Positions 45,054-54,456 of a stretch of 64,000 bases of DNA are shown piece by piece (position 1 is the first letter of the stretch; every line of letters begins with the position of its first letter). Source of the DNA: Archangium gephyra (GTDB taxonomy: Bacteria; Myxococcota; Myxococcia; Myxococcales; Myxococcaceae). The notes beneath the pieces were generated by a model that was given only the letters and a program-made list of their open reading frames with translations, was not told where the DNA came from and searched no databases. The translations under genes and the position numbers were made by a program. The stretch is from NCBI RefSeq assembly GCF_001027285.1, contig NZ_CP011509.1, positions 608,501 through 672,500 on the forward strand, read 5' to 3'.

Positions 45054-45581
45054 ATGGCAGGCTTGCTGGTGCCTCGGTGCCCACCGCTGGTGGTACTGGT
45101 GGTCGTGCTGTTGTGGGGGGGTGGAGGGTTGACTGGCTGCGCCACGGGCCGCAACACCGTCACGGGCCGAATCACTCCGGCGTACTTCGAGTTCACGAAG
45201 GTCGTGGAGAAGTCGGGGCCGGAGGATGAACCGGGCGGGTGGTGGGCGGTCTGCATCCACGCCCGAATCACCATGGGGGACTCGGGTGCCACGTCCGTCT
45301 GCAAGTTCGAGGTCGGTCTACCCGTGCGTAATGATGCGCAAGGGGAAATCTCCCTGGCGGATGCACAAGAGGCGGCGGCGAACATGGCCAATCGGGCCAT
45401 GTACAAGATCCTTTCGGAAGCCCACCCCTCCGAGATGCTCGGCACCCACTGCCGCAACTTCAAGGAACTCTATGTGCTGATGCTCGACGAGAAGATCAAA
45501 GGTGCGCGGGTGAGGCAGTGCATGATGCAGGGCGTGAAGACCGTTCACTTCAACGAGCCCTATCATTGTGACTACGAGTGA
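45054..45581 (+). CDS. Lipoprotein of unknown function
   Basis: This is a protein of about 175 residues with a lipoprotein signal (PPLVVLVVVLLWGGGGLTGC; lipobox LTGC near residue 27). The mature part has several Cys (WWAVCIHARITMG, VCKFEVGLPV, HCRNFKELYVLML) and ends in YHCDYE. The ATG at 45054 follows GGGAGAGAACCC; the upstream extension to 44898 is unsupported. The next gene begins 32 bp later and belongs to a duplicated unknown family, so this may be a lipoprotein-partner pair. I see no specific family. Confidence 0.65.
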   Translation: MAGLLVPRCPPLVVLVVVLLWGGGGLTGCATGRNTVTGRITPAYFEFTKVVEKSGPEDEPGGWWAVCIHARITMGDSGATSVCKFEVGLPVRNDAQGEISLADAQEAAANMANRAMYKILSEAHPSEMLGTHCRNFKELYVLMLDEKIKGARVRQCMMQGVKTVHFNEPYHCDYE

Positions 45582-45613
45582 TGCGTCGACAGCGCTCGAG
45601 GATGTGTGACTGA

Positions 45614-46708
45614 ATGAAGACGTACAAGGCCCTCACGCAACCACTTCCCATCGATGCCGTAGGGCCCGACGGCAAGAAGCGGCCCATTCAAATCTTTCCA
45701 AAGGTTGGTGCCCTCAAAAGCCCCGGGCTGGAAGCGTTCAAGGTCTACTTCCCGCACTTCCTCAAGAAGCGGCGCGGCAGCGATGTCCTGACTCCAGAGC
45801 TGGGTACATCCCTTCACGCGCTTCTGGAAACGGAGGACGAGCAGTTGCGAGCTGAAATCGTCCGCCGCGTGGCGCACGAAGAAATCCCGGAGACCTTTGG
45901 CAGGTACCTCGATGCCATCCGCTCCTTCGATGTCACTGTGCTCCCCGAGGCGCGCACGATGCAGGTGTCTCTGGAGCTGAAGCCTCACGGGGCCGAGTGG
46001 GTGTCGTGGAGCTTCGAACTGCACTTTCCTCCGCAAGAGGAGGGCAGGACCCAGGAGCCTGTCAGACCTCGCCCGAGTCCCGAGGCGATGAGCGACCCCC
46101 GGACCGCGGAGCTCATCCGCATTGCGCGGCACTACTACCCGGCGGGATATCCCGTTTGGGAAGACGATGATGGCGACGACCACGAGACCGAACCCGCCTA
46201 TCGGCGGACGTCCGAGTACCAGCGGTGGCTCACACTCCGGAAGCAGACGTGTGACGGTTGGAAGGAGTGGGAAGAGTTCCTGCGGCGTTTGCGTGCCGTG
46301 TTCTCAGGGCACCCTGTCTCTGATGTGACGTATCCCTTCGCGGACGCCTGTTCCCGCTGTTGTGTGTACCTGAAGACGCCTCTGCCAGACGGCGGCCGTG
46401 TCGTGACCCGAGTAGTGGGAGCCGTGAGCATCCTCGCGCCGCTGTACCTCGTCTACGTGACCACGCAGCGCGTAGGTTCCGACGACACGGCGACTCGACC
46501 GCAACTCGAGTTCACGCCCACGGGCGAGGCGAAGTCCTTCGCGGACACGGTGGCCCGCCTCATCGAGCAGGTGTTCGGCTACCGTCCCTTCCCGATGGAA
46601 CTGGCGGACATCCCCCTGCCGGATCTCCGGGTCGAGTCGCTGCACGAGTCCGCCACGCTCCTCGGAGCTCTCTTCGCGGACCGGGGCACGTTGGCCCACC
46701 TGCCCTGA
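45614..46708 (+). CDS. Uncharacterised two-domain protein, paralogue of the protein at 36006
   Basis: This is a 364-residue protein. Residues 1-140 are a separate alpha/beta domain (GALKSPGLEAFKVYFPHFLK). Residues about 160-364 are homologous to the whole protein at 36006, sharing ADACSRCCVYL, VGAVSILAPLYLVYV, ADTVARLIEQVFG and LLGALFADRG. The family is unknown to me but seems widespread in myxobacteria. It follows a lipoprotein gene by 32 bp, an arrangement like toxin-immunity or lipoprotein-exchange pairs; this is a guess. No catalytic motif is seen. Confidence 0.65.
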   Translation: MKTYKALTQPLPIDAVGPDGKKRPIQIFPKVGALKSPGLEAFKVYFPHFLKKRRGSDVLTPELGTSLHALLETEDEQLRAEIVRRVAHEEIPETFGRYLDAIRSFDVTVLPEARTMQVSLELKPHGAEWVSWSFELHFPPQEEGRTQEPVRPRPSPEAMSDPRTAELIRIARHYYPAGYPVWEDDDGDDHETEPAYRRTSEYQRWLTLRKQTCDGWKEWEEFLRRLRAVFSGHPVSDVTYPFADACSRCCVYLKTPLPDGGRVVTRVVGAVSILAPLYLVYVTTQRVGSDDTATRPQLEFTPTGEAKSFADTVARLIEQVFGYRPFPMELADIPLPDLRVESLHESATLLGALFADRGTLAHLP

Positions 46709-46762
46709 AACGGCCCTCCGCCCTCCCGGACACACGGCCCCCAATGACGTAGCCTGCGCTCC

Positions 46763-47392
46763 ATGCCTCCGCTCGCTCTCCGGAAGGGGCCCGGTGCCTT
46801 CCGCAAATGGCTCTTCGTGGGCCTCGGTGTCGCCACCTTCGGCCTCTATGGCATGGCCTTCGTGGTGGACCGCTTCGGCCAGCACGAGCGCGCCGTCCCC
46901 TCCGATGTCCTCGTGGTGCTCGGCGCTCGCGTCCTCCCCGGTGGCCAGCCCTCTCCCGCCCTCCGCGCCCGCATCGAGAAGGCCGTCGAGCTCTACCACC
47001 AGGGACTCGCCCCCCGGCTCCTCTTCTCCGGCGGCGTGGGCGTCAACCCTCCCGCCGAGGCCCGCGTCATGCGCGACCTCGCCGTGCGCCTCGGCGTCCC
47101 CCCCGAGGCCTGTCTCCTCGAGGAGCAGAGCCACTCCACCGAGCAGAACGCGCGCTTCTCCTCGGAGCTGCTGCGCTCGCTCGGCGCCCGGCGCGTCCTG
47201 GTCGTCTCCGACCCCTACCACCTCCTGCGCGCCCGCCAGTACTTCCGCCTCCACGGCTTCGAGGTGGCCACCAGCCCCGCCTTCCTCACCGAGCGCAACC
47301 TCAGCCTCGTCGACCGCGTCTACTGGACCGTCCGCGAGGCCGCCGCCCTTCTCCTCCACCCCCGCGTGCTCCTCGCTCGCAGGCCCTCCTGA
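46763..47392 (+). CDS. YdcF family (DUF218) protein
   Basis: This is a 209-residue protein with an N-terminal TM helix (WLFVGLGVATFGLYGMAFVV) and a periplasmic DUF218 domain. Motifs are DVLVVLGARVLPGGQPSPAL, LLFSGGVGVNPPAEARVM, EEQSHSTEQNARF and RVLVVSDPYHLLRARQYF. The family includes SanA and YdcF, linked to envelope barrier functions and S-adenosylmethionine binding. It stands between the duplicated-family gene and a DUF2167 gene, all in one direction. Confidence 0.85.
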   Translation: MPPLALRKGPGAFRKWLFVGLGVATFGLYGMAFVVDRFGQHERAVPSDVLVVLGARVLPGGQPSPALRARIEKAVELYHQGLAPRLLFSGGVGVNPPAEARVMRDLAVRLGVPPEACLLEEQSHSTEQNARFSSELLRSLGARRVLVVSDPYHLLRARQYFRLHGFEVATSPAFLTERNLSLVDRVYWTVREAAALLLHPRVLLARRPS

Positions 47393-47500
47393 GTTTCACT
47401 CCCCAGCAGCGCTACCGGGGGGGTGGGTTGTGTCCGCCCGTCCCGAGCGGCTATACCGCGCCGCCATCTCCCCGCTGTCGCCCCGAAGAGAGGCCGAGCG

Positions 47501-48421
47501 ATGCGAATCGCCTGGAGTTGGACTGTCGCCGCCGTGCTGGTGCCCCTGCTGGTGTGGGCCGCCCCCCATCCCTCGCAGGAATCCGCCGCCCAGGAGGAGC
47601 CCGGTCCGGTCTTCAACTGGAAGCCCGGTCCCCGCAAGGTGGAGCTCGGCCATGAGCTGACGTTGGACCTGCCCGAGGAGCACCTCTTCCTCGAGAAGGC
47701 CGAGGCCGCCAAGCTGATGGAGATGAATGGCTCGTTCTACAACGACAACCTGCTCGGCGTGGTGACGTCCAAGGACGAGTCGTCCTCCTGGGTCGTCATC
47801 GTCCGCTACGAGGACGAGGGCTACATCAAGGATGACGAGGAGATCGACGCCAAGGAGCTCCTCACCGCCATCAAGGAGGGCACCGAGGAGGCCAACAAGG
47901 AGCGCGTGGAGCGCGGCTTCAAGCCCCTGCACGTGAAGGACTGGTCCGAGTCCCCCCACTACGACAAGGCCCGCCACCACCTCATCTGGGCGCTGGATGC
48001 CTTCTCGGACAATGGCACCTCGGTGAACTACAGCACGCGCGTGCTCGGCCGCCGCGGCTATGTGTCCATGAACCTGGTGGTGGATCCGGTGGGGCTCGCC
48101 GACAGCAAGCCGCACATGTCGAAGCTGCTCGCGAGCACCCAATTCAACCCGGGCGCGCGCTACGAGGACTTCCAGGAGGGCACCGACAAGGTGGCCGAGT
48201 TCGGCCTCGCGGGCCTGGTGCTCGGGGGCGCCGGCCTGGGCGCCGCCAAGCTGGCCAAGGTGGGGATTCTCGCCAAGTTCGGCAAGTTCTTCGTGGCCCT
48301 GCTCCTCGCCGGCAAGAAGGCCATCATCCCCCTGCTGCTGGCCATTGGCGCCCTCGTCTCCAAGCTCTTCGGTGGGAAGAAGACGGAAGCGGCCCCTCCC
48401 CCCGCCAATCCGGGCGAGTAG
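47501..48421 (+). CDS. DUF2167 family membrane protein
   Basis: This is a protein of about 306 residues with a cleavable signal peptide (WTVAAVLVPLLVWAAP). The DUF2167 body has FNWKPGPRKVELGHELTLDLPEE in pieces, EMNGSFYNDNLLGVVTSKDE, WVVIVRYEDEGYIKDDE and GYVSMNLVVDP. The C-terminal region is hydrophobic (GLAGLVLGGAGLGAAKLA; ALLLAGKKAIIPLLLAIGAL). E. coli YjcG-style homologues are uncharacterised. The ATG at 47501 follows a GAGAGGCCGAGCG sequence. A C-terminal LFGGKK motif is usual for the family. Confidence 0.8.
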   Translation: MRIAWSWTVAAVLVPLLVWAAPHPSQESAAQEEPGPVFNWKPGPRKVELGHELTLDLPEEHLFLEKAEAAKLMEMNGSFYNDNLLGVVTSKDESSSWVVIVRYEDEGYIKDDEEIDAKELLTAIKEGTEEANKERVERGFKPLHVKDWSESPHYDKARHHLIWALDAFSDNGTSVNYSTRVLGRRGYVSMNLVVDPVGLADSKPHMSKLLASTQFNPGARYEDFQEGTDKVAEFGLAGLVLGGAGLGAAKLAKVGILAKFGKFFVALLLAGKKAIIPLLLAIGALVSKLFGGKKTEAAPPPANPGE

Positions 48422-48452
48422 TCTCGCGGGCCGCTGGTAGACTCCGGCGGCC

Positions 48453-49613
48453 ATGTCCCGGAAGCCTCCACATCCCCTCGTCAAGCTCGCCTTCCACGTC
48501 GAGCACAACGTCGAATCCTGGGGCTGGCGCGTCCGGCGCAAGCTGGGGCTGGCGCGTCCGCCGCGCATCCTGCCGTACCGCGGTTACGGCAACCCCCGCC
48601 AGGCCGTCATCAAGGCCCGCGTGCTGGAGAACCGGCACGTGCGCCCGCCCTGGAAGCGCCACACGCTGCTGGGCAGCGCCGTCGCCTCGTGGAAGCGCTA
48701 CAACACCGTGGAGATTCCCCGCGCCCGCGTGCTGGCCCGCTGGGGCGAGCACCGCTGGGAGGGCACCACCGACGAGGAGGGCTTCCTCGAGCTGTGGGTG
48801 GAGCCTCCCCCCGAGGCCAGGGCCGGCTGGAATGACGTGGAGCTGGAGCTGCTCTCGCCCTCGCCCGAGGGGGTGGAGCGGGTCCGCGCTCCGGTGCTGC
48901 TGGCGGGCCCCGAGGCCCAGTTCGGCGTCATCAGCGACATCGACGACACCGTCATCGTCACCAACGTCACCAACTTCCTCAAGCGCGCCTGGACGCTCTT
49001 CCTTACCGAGCACCGCACGCGTCTGCCCTTCGAGGGCGTGGATGCCTTCTACGAGGCCCTGCACCTGGGCAGCAGCGGCTCAGCCGTCAATCCCATCTTC
49101 TATGTCTCCTCCAGCCCGTGGAACCTCTACGAGCACCTGGACGAGTTCCTCCAGCTGCACCGGATTCCCGCCGGGCCGCTGCTGTTGCGCGACTGGGGCC
49201 TGAGCCGCACCGGCTTCGCGCCCGGCGGCGGGCACGGGCACAAGCTGGAGAAGATTCGCGGGCTGATGGGCACGCTCGAGTCGCTGCCCTTCCTCCTCAT
49301 TGGCGACAGCGGGCAGGAGGACGCCGAGCACTACCGCACCATCGTCCGCGAGTTCCCCGGCCGCATCCGCTGCGTCTACATCCGCAATGTGTGGCACCGC
49401 GCGGGGCGCGAGAAGGAGCTGGCCTTCATCGCCGCGGACATCCGCGCCGCCGGCAGCGAGATGCTCACCGTGGATGACACCGTGACGGCCGCCCGCCATG
49501 CCGCGAGCCAGGGGTGGATCCGCTGGCAGGAGGTGGCCGAGGTCCAGGCCCACCAGGCCGAGGACGTCCAGGCGCGCACCCTGCTCGACAAGCTGGACCG
49601 CGAGCACGGGTGA
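48453..49613 (+). CDS. App1-like phosphatidate phosphatase (DUF2183)
   Basis: This is a 386-residue protein. The C-terminal half matches the App1/DUF2183 HAD-type phosphatase: motif I VISDIDDTVIVTNV, motif II FYVSSSPWNLYEHLDEFL, and motif III/IV FLLIGDSGQEDAEHYR. Family members dephosphorylate phosphatidate or related lipids. The N-terminal half is a beta-rich domain seen in bacterial homologues (RVLARWGEHRWEGTTDEEGF). No signal peptide, so it acts in the cytoplasm or at the membrane face. It directly follows the DUF2167 gene (31-bp gap). Confidence 0.85.
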   Translation: MSRKPPHPLVKLAFHVEHNVESWGWRVRRKLGLARPPRILPYRGYGNPRQAVIKARVLENRHVRPPWKRHTLLGSAVASWKRYNTVEIPRARVLARWGEHRWEGTTDEEGFLELWVEPPPEARAGWNDVELELLSPSPEGVERVRAPVLLAGPEAQFGVISDIDDTVIVTNVTNFLKRAWTLFLTEHRTRLPFEGVDAFYEALHLGSSGSAVNPIFYVSSSPWNLYEHLDEFLQLHRIPAGPLLLRDWGLSRTGFAPGGGHGHKLEKIRGLMGTLESLPFLLIGDSGQEDAEHYRTIVREFPGRIRCVYIRNVWHRAGREKELAFIAADIRAAGSEMLTVDDTVTAARHAASQGWIRWQEVAEVQAHQAEDVQARTLLDKLDREHG

Positions 49614-49712
49614 GCGGACGGGTGGCGCTTCAAGTGTCAGGGAGTTTCTCCCATGTTACTTGAATTACTTGAATCCCCATGCCACACCCCGGGTCCCCCA
49701 ACCCCGAGGTGG

Positions 49713-50393
49713 ATGATGATGGGTCGCAAGCTGATGGAGACGCTGCTCGTGCTGCCGATGGCGGTGCTGGCCGCCTGTGGTGGTGACGTGGCCGGGACGG
49801 AGCAGGCCGTGGAACTGGGCGAGAAGGCCCAGGGCGTGTTGTACGCGCCGCCGCCGGTGAGCTCGGGCAACAGCTCGGGCAAGCAGTTCCCCCAGCAGAC
49901 GGCCTGCGCGGGTGGCGCGTGCACGTCGCTCACGCTGCCTCCGGCTCCCGCGGGCTACGCGCTCACGCTGTCGGAGCAGGCCATCACCTCGCAGCTGCAG
50001 GCGACGCTCGACACCGGTGAGGACGCCTACGAGTACACGACGGGCTCGCTGCGCCGGTTCGACTTCGCGTGGCCGTACGCGGGCGAGCCCACCCTGGCCC
50101 AGGCGGACGCGGCGGTGCTCGGCATCCAGGACTACGACTACTCCTACGGTGGCACCCCGGGCACCGCCATCACCTATGCCCAGCTCCATGGCTATCTGTA
50201 CTCGGAGTTCCAGCCGCTGCACCCGCAGATCCTCTCCACGTATGCCAATGGGGTGGAGAACGTGCAGGTGATGACGCACTACTTCACGCGGCTGGTGGCG
50301 CCCGGTGCGTCGGGCTGGTTCCGGCTCAACGTCATCCTCTTCCCGCAGTCGAAGAAGATCCTCGTCTTCGAGCAGCAGGCGTACGAGACCTGA
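49713..50393 (+). CDS. Lipoprotein of unknown function
   Basis: This is a protein of about 226 residues with a lipoprotein signal (LMETLLVLPMAVLAACGGD; Cys near residue 22). A low-complexity linker (PPPVSSGNSSGKQ) follows and then a single beta-rich domain rich in Tyr (YDYSYGG; YAQLHGYLYSEF). Three successive ATGs (49713, 49716, 49719) compete as starts; GAGGTGG lies just before. No family recognised. It converges on the ATPase operon whose last gene ends at 50451. Confidence 0.7.
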   Translation: MMMGRKLMETLLVLPMAVLAACGGDVAGTEQAVELGEKAQGVLYAPPPVSSGNSSGKQFPQQTACAGGACTSLTLPPAPAGYALTLSEQAITSQLQATLDTGEDAYEYTTGSLRRFDFAWPYAGEPTLAQADAAVLGIQDYDYSYGGTPGTAITYAQLHGYLYSEFQPLHPQILSTYANGVENVQVMTHYFTRLVAPGASGWFRLNVILFPQSKKILVFEQQAYET

Positions 50394-50450
50394 GTCCCGC
50401 TCTGCCTGCGGGAGTAGGACTCGCGCCGGTGGGGGGCCGGCGCTTCGCCG

Positions 50451-53015
50451 TCAGCTCAATTTCGACAGCAGGAACTTGAATAGCTCCCGCAGCTCGGCGG
50501 GCACACGTCCGAGTTTCTGTCGCAAGCGGGGGCGTTCTTCGGGAGTCAGGGCTGTGGCGACCTCCAATAGCTCCGCGACCCTGAGATGGAGCCGGAGCTG
50601 CTGCTTGTGCTCGTCGGCGAGAGGGGTCTCCATCAGCTGCTTCAGCCATGCGGCCAACTCTTTGGGAGAGGAGTTCAAGAAGAATAGAGTTGGGGTCCTC
50701 AAGAAGTTCAGGGCAGAGCCAGGCGTAACTCTGCTCATCATGTGCTTGTACAAGTTCCGCAGGGTATCAGTACGGGGCGGTCTTCCTTGCTTATCCGCTT
50801 CAGCCATTTCACGGACGCTGGAGAAGAAGCTGAAGAATTCGGGTAGATCGTTGGAGAGCAGAGCACGAGATTGTTCGAACCACGCATCAATGGCATCCAA
50901 TCGGTCTTTGGGGCGGAGTCGGCCATCCGCGGCTTGGTACGTGATGAGACTGAATCTTGCGAGGGCTGAGTTTCTGCGGAGTTGCATATCAAGGCCGCTT
51001 TCATCCATCCGCACCAGTTCCTGGAGAATCGCTTCCTCGTCGCGCCGGTTTCCTGTGTCACCGTAGGCCAGTGAAAGCCACGTGAGCACCCGGTGGACGA
51101 ATCGTCGTCTGTCAGTTGAGGGGTCCTTTCTGGCTTCTTCTAGGAAGTGGTTGCCCGCATCAATCGCTTCTTTATAGCGGCCCAGGTTGTATAGGAGCCC
51201 CACCTGCATCATCAATGCAGTTAGCCGAAGAGGGCTCGGACTCCTGAGCTGATGTACCTCCGGCATCGCGAGGATGACGTCTACTTGTACCAAGGCCTCA
51301 TTGAGATGATTGAGTTCCTGGAGGTCGTCAATCAGGATGATTCGCGTGTATGCCGCCAAAAGACGAACCCACGTATCGTGGCTGGTGCCAAAGCTCGCCG
51401 CAAGCAGCCCGAGGAGCGTGACACGTGGAACCTCCGCTTCTTGGGTTGCCTTCCGGACTCCCTCGATGACGAAGTCGGCGGATTCGAAAGCCGTCTTCTC
51501 TGACAAGGGTTCTTGAGAGGCAATGGCTTTCTCAAGAGCCTCCCGGGCCTCTTCGACCTTGTTGGAAAGTGCCAAAGTGATGGCCTCGGAGAGGGCTTGT
51601 TGGAGGAATGGGGGGAGGGTCGGGGCGGAGCCAGAATTGGTGGCGCGTTCCACTGCTTGACGGCATTCCTCCCAGAGGCGCTGCCGTTCCAGCCGCCCTC
51701 GTTCGGAAGTCGCGAGCCGGACGGCCGCTTCGATTTGCAGCAGCGTGAGCTTCGCGGTGTGCCCACCCTTCGCCCCCTGCTGGGTGAGGCGCTGTTGCAT
51801 GGCGTCCGCCACGCTCTGCAACTCGTTGGGGTCGTACCAGTAGGCCAGGAACCGGACGAGAGGTTCCAGGAGGAACCGGCCCTTGCGGTACTGGTACCAG
51901 ATGCGGAAGAGGCCCTCGCTGAGTCCATACAGCGTTCCCTTTCCGCCCGAGCCCTCCATGGCCTCCACATGTCCCTCCTGCTCCAGCCGGGACACGTGGG
52001 TGGACAGCGTCTTCTCCGGCAGGAGGCTCTTCTCGGAGATCTCCTTGAGGGTGAGGTTCTGGTCGGCGAGTGCCAGGGTGGTGACGATGGAGCGCTCGCG
52101 CGGCGCGAGCCGTGCCAGGCGGGCCTCGAAGTAGGCCGTCTGTGCATCCAGGAAGACCCGCAGATCCTCGACGAGGGGTTGGATGCCCTCCTTGTCCCTC
52201 AGGACCTCGAAGGCCATGATCGCCGAGCGCGGCAGGCCGCCCGTGAGTTGATGGATGATCCGCTGCTTCAACGCGGCATCCGGACCTTCTCCGAGCAGCT
52301 CCTTGCGGCCCGTGATCTGCGTCAGCTTGGAGAAGAGGGCCCCCACTTCTTCCACCTGCAGTGCGTTGAGTCTCCGCTCCTTGAGGTGGGCGAAGAGCGG
52401 TGCCTTGGGATCGCTCAGCTCCTTCAGATGCCGGGTGGGCGTGGTGCTGATGAAGAGGAAGCGCGGGTTGCCGAGCAGCAGGGAGCGCAACTGCCGCGTC
52501 TGGGCCGTGCGCTGTTTGGGCGCGAAGCTCTCGAAGAGCGCGTCCAGGTTCTCCATCAGCACGAGCAGGATGCGCTCCTGTCGCTCTGCTTCGTCCGTCA
52601 GGTGGGCCGCCAACTCCTCGAAGAGCGTGTCCTCGTCGCCGGTGCCCTCCAGCGTGCGAAGCTCCTCCGCGAGCTTCGCACCCGGTACCGCCTCCACGAG
52701 CCGCTCGGCGATGCGCATCAAGAGAGTCGCCGGCGAGTAGACCTCGTAGACATCCGCCTCGCCCAACCACAGCGGGAGGTAGACCTTGGATAACGCGGGG
52801 TCGGTGCTGACACGGTGATGGATGATGCCCGTGAGGTGCGTCTTGCCGATGCCTCTGGGTCCCCGGAGCAGCCAGTGTTGGCGGGTCGGGGCCTCCGCCT
52901 GTTCACGCAGGCTGTCGAGGATCTCCTTCAGCAGGGGCTCCCGCCCTGTCAACATCGCTTCTAGCTGCTCGGGAGGGGTGTCCCGTGGGTTGTAGAGGGA
53001 AACCTTCTCGCTCAT
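50451..53015 (-). CDS. STAND-type ATPase with winged helix and TPR-like repeats
   Basis: This is an 854-residue protein. The ATPase domain (residues about 15-280) has the P-loop LRGPRGIGKTHL and a Walker-B-like strand ERILLVLMENLDALFE. Here the DE pair is replaced by MENLD. A winged-helix segment follows (about 300-365: APRERSIVTTLALADQNLTL, ISEKSLLPEKTLSTHVSRLE), then about 480 residues of TPR-like helices. It resembles STAND regulators of archaeal ATPase_2/MarR-fused type. It overlaps the preceding ATPase gene by ATGA and is last in a three-gene operon behind the RelA/SpoT-like gene. It could be a sensor, or regulate the palindromic operator upstream. Confidence 0.75.
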   Translation of the reverse strand: MSEKVSLYNPRDTPPEQLEAMLTGREPLLKEILDSLREQAEAPTRQHWLLRGPRGIGKTHLTGIIHHRVSTDPALSKVYLPLWLGEADVYEVYSPATLLMRIAERLVEAVPGAKLAEELRTLEGTGDEDTLFEELAAHLTDEAERQERILLVLMENLDALFESFAPKQRTAQTRQLRSLLLGNPRFLFISTTPTRHLKELSDPKAPLFAHLKERRLNALQVEEVGALFSKLTQITGRKELLGEGPDAALKQRIIHQLTGGLPRSAIMAFEVLRDKEGIQPLVEDLRVFLDAQTAYFEARLARLAPRERSIVTTLALADQNLTLKEISEKSLLPEKTLSTHVSRLEQEGHVEAMEGSGGKGTLYGLSEGLFRIWYQYRKGRFLLEPLVRFLAYWYDPNELQSVADAMQQRLTQQGAKGGHTAKLTLLQIEAAVRLATSERGRLERQRLWEECRQAVERATNSGSAPTLPPFLQQALSEAITLALSNKVEEAREALEKAIASQEPLSEKTAFESADFVIEGVRKATQEAEVPRVTLLGLLAASFGTSHDTWVRLLAAYTRIILIDDLQELNHLNEALVQVDVILAMPEVHQLRSPSPLRLTALMMQVGLLYNLGRYKEAIDAGNHFLEEARKDPSTDRRRFVHRVLTWLSLAYGDTGNRRDEEAILQELVRMDESGLDMQLRRNSALARFSLITYQAADGRLRPKDRLDAIDAWFEQSRALLSNDLPEFFSFFSSVREMAEADKQGRPPRTDTLRNLYKHMMSRVTPGSALNFLRTPTLFFLNSSPKELAAWLKQLMETPLADEHKQQLRLHLRVAELLEVATALTPEERPRLRQKLGRVPAELRELFKFLLSKLS

Positions 53016-54433
53016 GCGCCTGCTCCTCCATGGGTCCGCCAGTAGCGGCGGAAGAGGCGTGAGGCCAACTCCACGCGCTCTCCCTCTACATTCAAGGGGA
53101 AGTGCTCCACCAACCAGCTGAAGTTCGCGGCCTGCTCCGCCGGTTCGCGGCCGAGAACCGCCTTCACATCGGACACATCGAGCGGCCCGCTGGCTCGCGC
53201 CAGGCGGTCGAGTGCTTCCTCCAGTGCCTCCGCGCTCCGGGGCTCCTGCTGGGCCAGTTGCTTGAGTTGCTCTTCCAACTCGGCGAAGGCGTCAGTGCTG
53301 GCCAGGTCGTCTATCAGTTCCTGTTCCAGCCGTTCGGGAGAGAGCGGCCGATCATGGGCGACGGAGGCGAGCTGTCCCAGGAAGCGCATCGCGGGGTAGG
53401 GCATGGCCAGATCAACGCTCTCCACGAGCCAGGTGAGATCCCCTGGTTGGAGCACCAGACCGGTTCCGAGCAGCACCCGGCGCAGGTTGAGCACGAGCCG
53501 CGATTTGGCCAGAGGGGGAAGAGGGAAGCGGTGAAGCTTGCCGAACAGGCCCGGGAGACGGATGCCGAGCTGATCGCGTGCGACCCGTTCCACATCCAGC
53601 GAGCCCGCGATGACGAGCCGCGCATGCGTCTTCACCAACGCCTCTCCGAGTACCTCCAGCAGCGCGTACGCCATGTCTCCTTCGAGATGCTCCAGGAACC
53701 AGGCCAGCTCGTCCAGGATGAGCACGAGCGGACCGGGGCCCCGGGCCAGCGCCTCGATGGCCTCGGGCAGCACCACCCGCCAACCCCGGCTCCGCACCTG
53801 CTTCAGCGCCTCGACGAATCGTTGGGAGGAGGCGTGCGCCAGCAGCCCGGCGGTGAGCGCCTCGGCGTTGCGGAACTTCTCGACGTCGAACAGCACCGGA
53901 TGGCACCGTGGGGTGAGCTGCTCCGCCAACCTGTGCAACAACGAGGTCTTTCCGGAGCGCCGGGGGGCGACGAGCAGGACGTGCAGGCCCTCCTCCACCA
54001 GCCGCTGAAGTGCCGTCAGTTCGTCCTCCCGGTCCAGGAAGTCCACCCCCTTGGCCACACTGCCCTCCGTCCGGGTCGCGCTGGGGAAGCGCACCTTCTC
54101 GGCTTCACCCAGTTGGGCGATGGCTGGAGCGAGCAGGGCGCGCAGCTCTGGCCGGGACAGCCCATGGAACTCGGCGACCTCGAACCGGGTCACCCGGACC
54201 GAATCGAGGCGCGCGTCCACCGCCGTCAGCTCGAGCTGATTGGCCACGGTATGCCAGTGGAAGCGGTCATCTCCGGCGATCAATTCCTGACAGGTGCTCT
54301 CGATATCTCGTAGGGGCGCGATGTCCGCGGCTCCCTCGACGAGGAAGAGGAGGCTGGCATTGCGCCGGGGGTTCTCCCGGTCGAAGAAGGCCAGCAGGGT
54401 TCCGGTCCTGAGGGATTCGTTGCGAAGGCGCAT
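53012..54433 (-). CDS. AAA/ATPase_2-type ATP-binding protein
   Basis: This is a 473-residue protein. Residues 1-115 are an unfamiliar N-terminal domain. The ATPase domain begins DFLDREDELTALQRLVEEG and has the P-loop LLVAPRRSGKTSLLHRL and Walker B LVLILDELAWFLEHLE. The C-terminal helices include a likely winged helix ending GERVELASRLFRRYWR, as in archaeal-type ATPase_2 (PF01637) proteins. It is the middle gene of the RelA/SpoT-like operon; the gap to the upstream stop is 23 bp and the downstream gene overlaps by 4 bp. The two ATPases may form a complex (inference). Confidence 0.75.
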   Translation of the reverse strand: MRLRNESLRTGTLLAFFDRENPRRNASLLFLVEGAADIAPLRDIESTCQELIAGDDRFHWHTVANQLELTAVDARLDSVRVTRFEVAEFHGLSRPELRALLAPAIAQLGEAEKVRFPSATRTEGSVAKGVDFLDREDELTALQRLVEEGLHVLLVAPRRSGKTSLLHRLAEQLTPRCHPVLFDVEKFRNAEALTAGLLAHASSQRFVEALKQVRSRGWRVVLPEAIEALARGPGPLVLILDELAWFLEHLEGDMAYALLEVLGEALVKTHARLVIAGSLDVERVARDQLGIRLPGLFGKLHRFPLPPLAKSRLVLNLRRVLLGTGLVLQPGDLTWLVESVDLAMPYPAMRFLGQLASVAHDRPLSPERLEQELIDDLASTDAFAELEEQLKQLAQQEPRSAEALEEALDRLARASGPLDVSDVKAVLGREPAEQAANFSWLVEHFPLNVEGERVELASRLFRRYWRTHGGAGA

Positions 54434-54456
54434 GGGCGTGTTCCGGGTCGAGCGGC

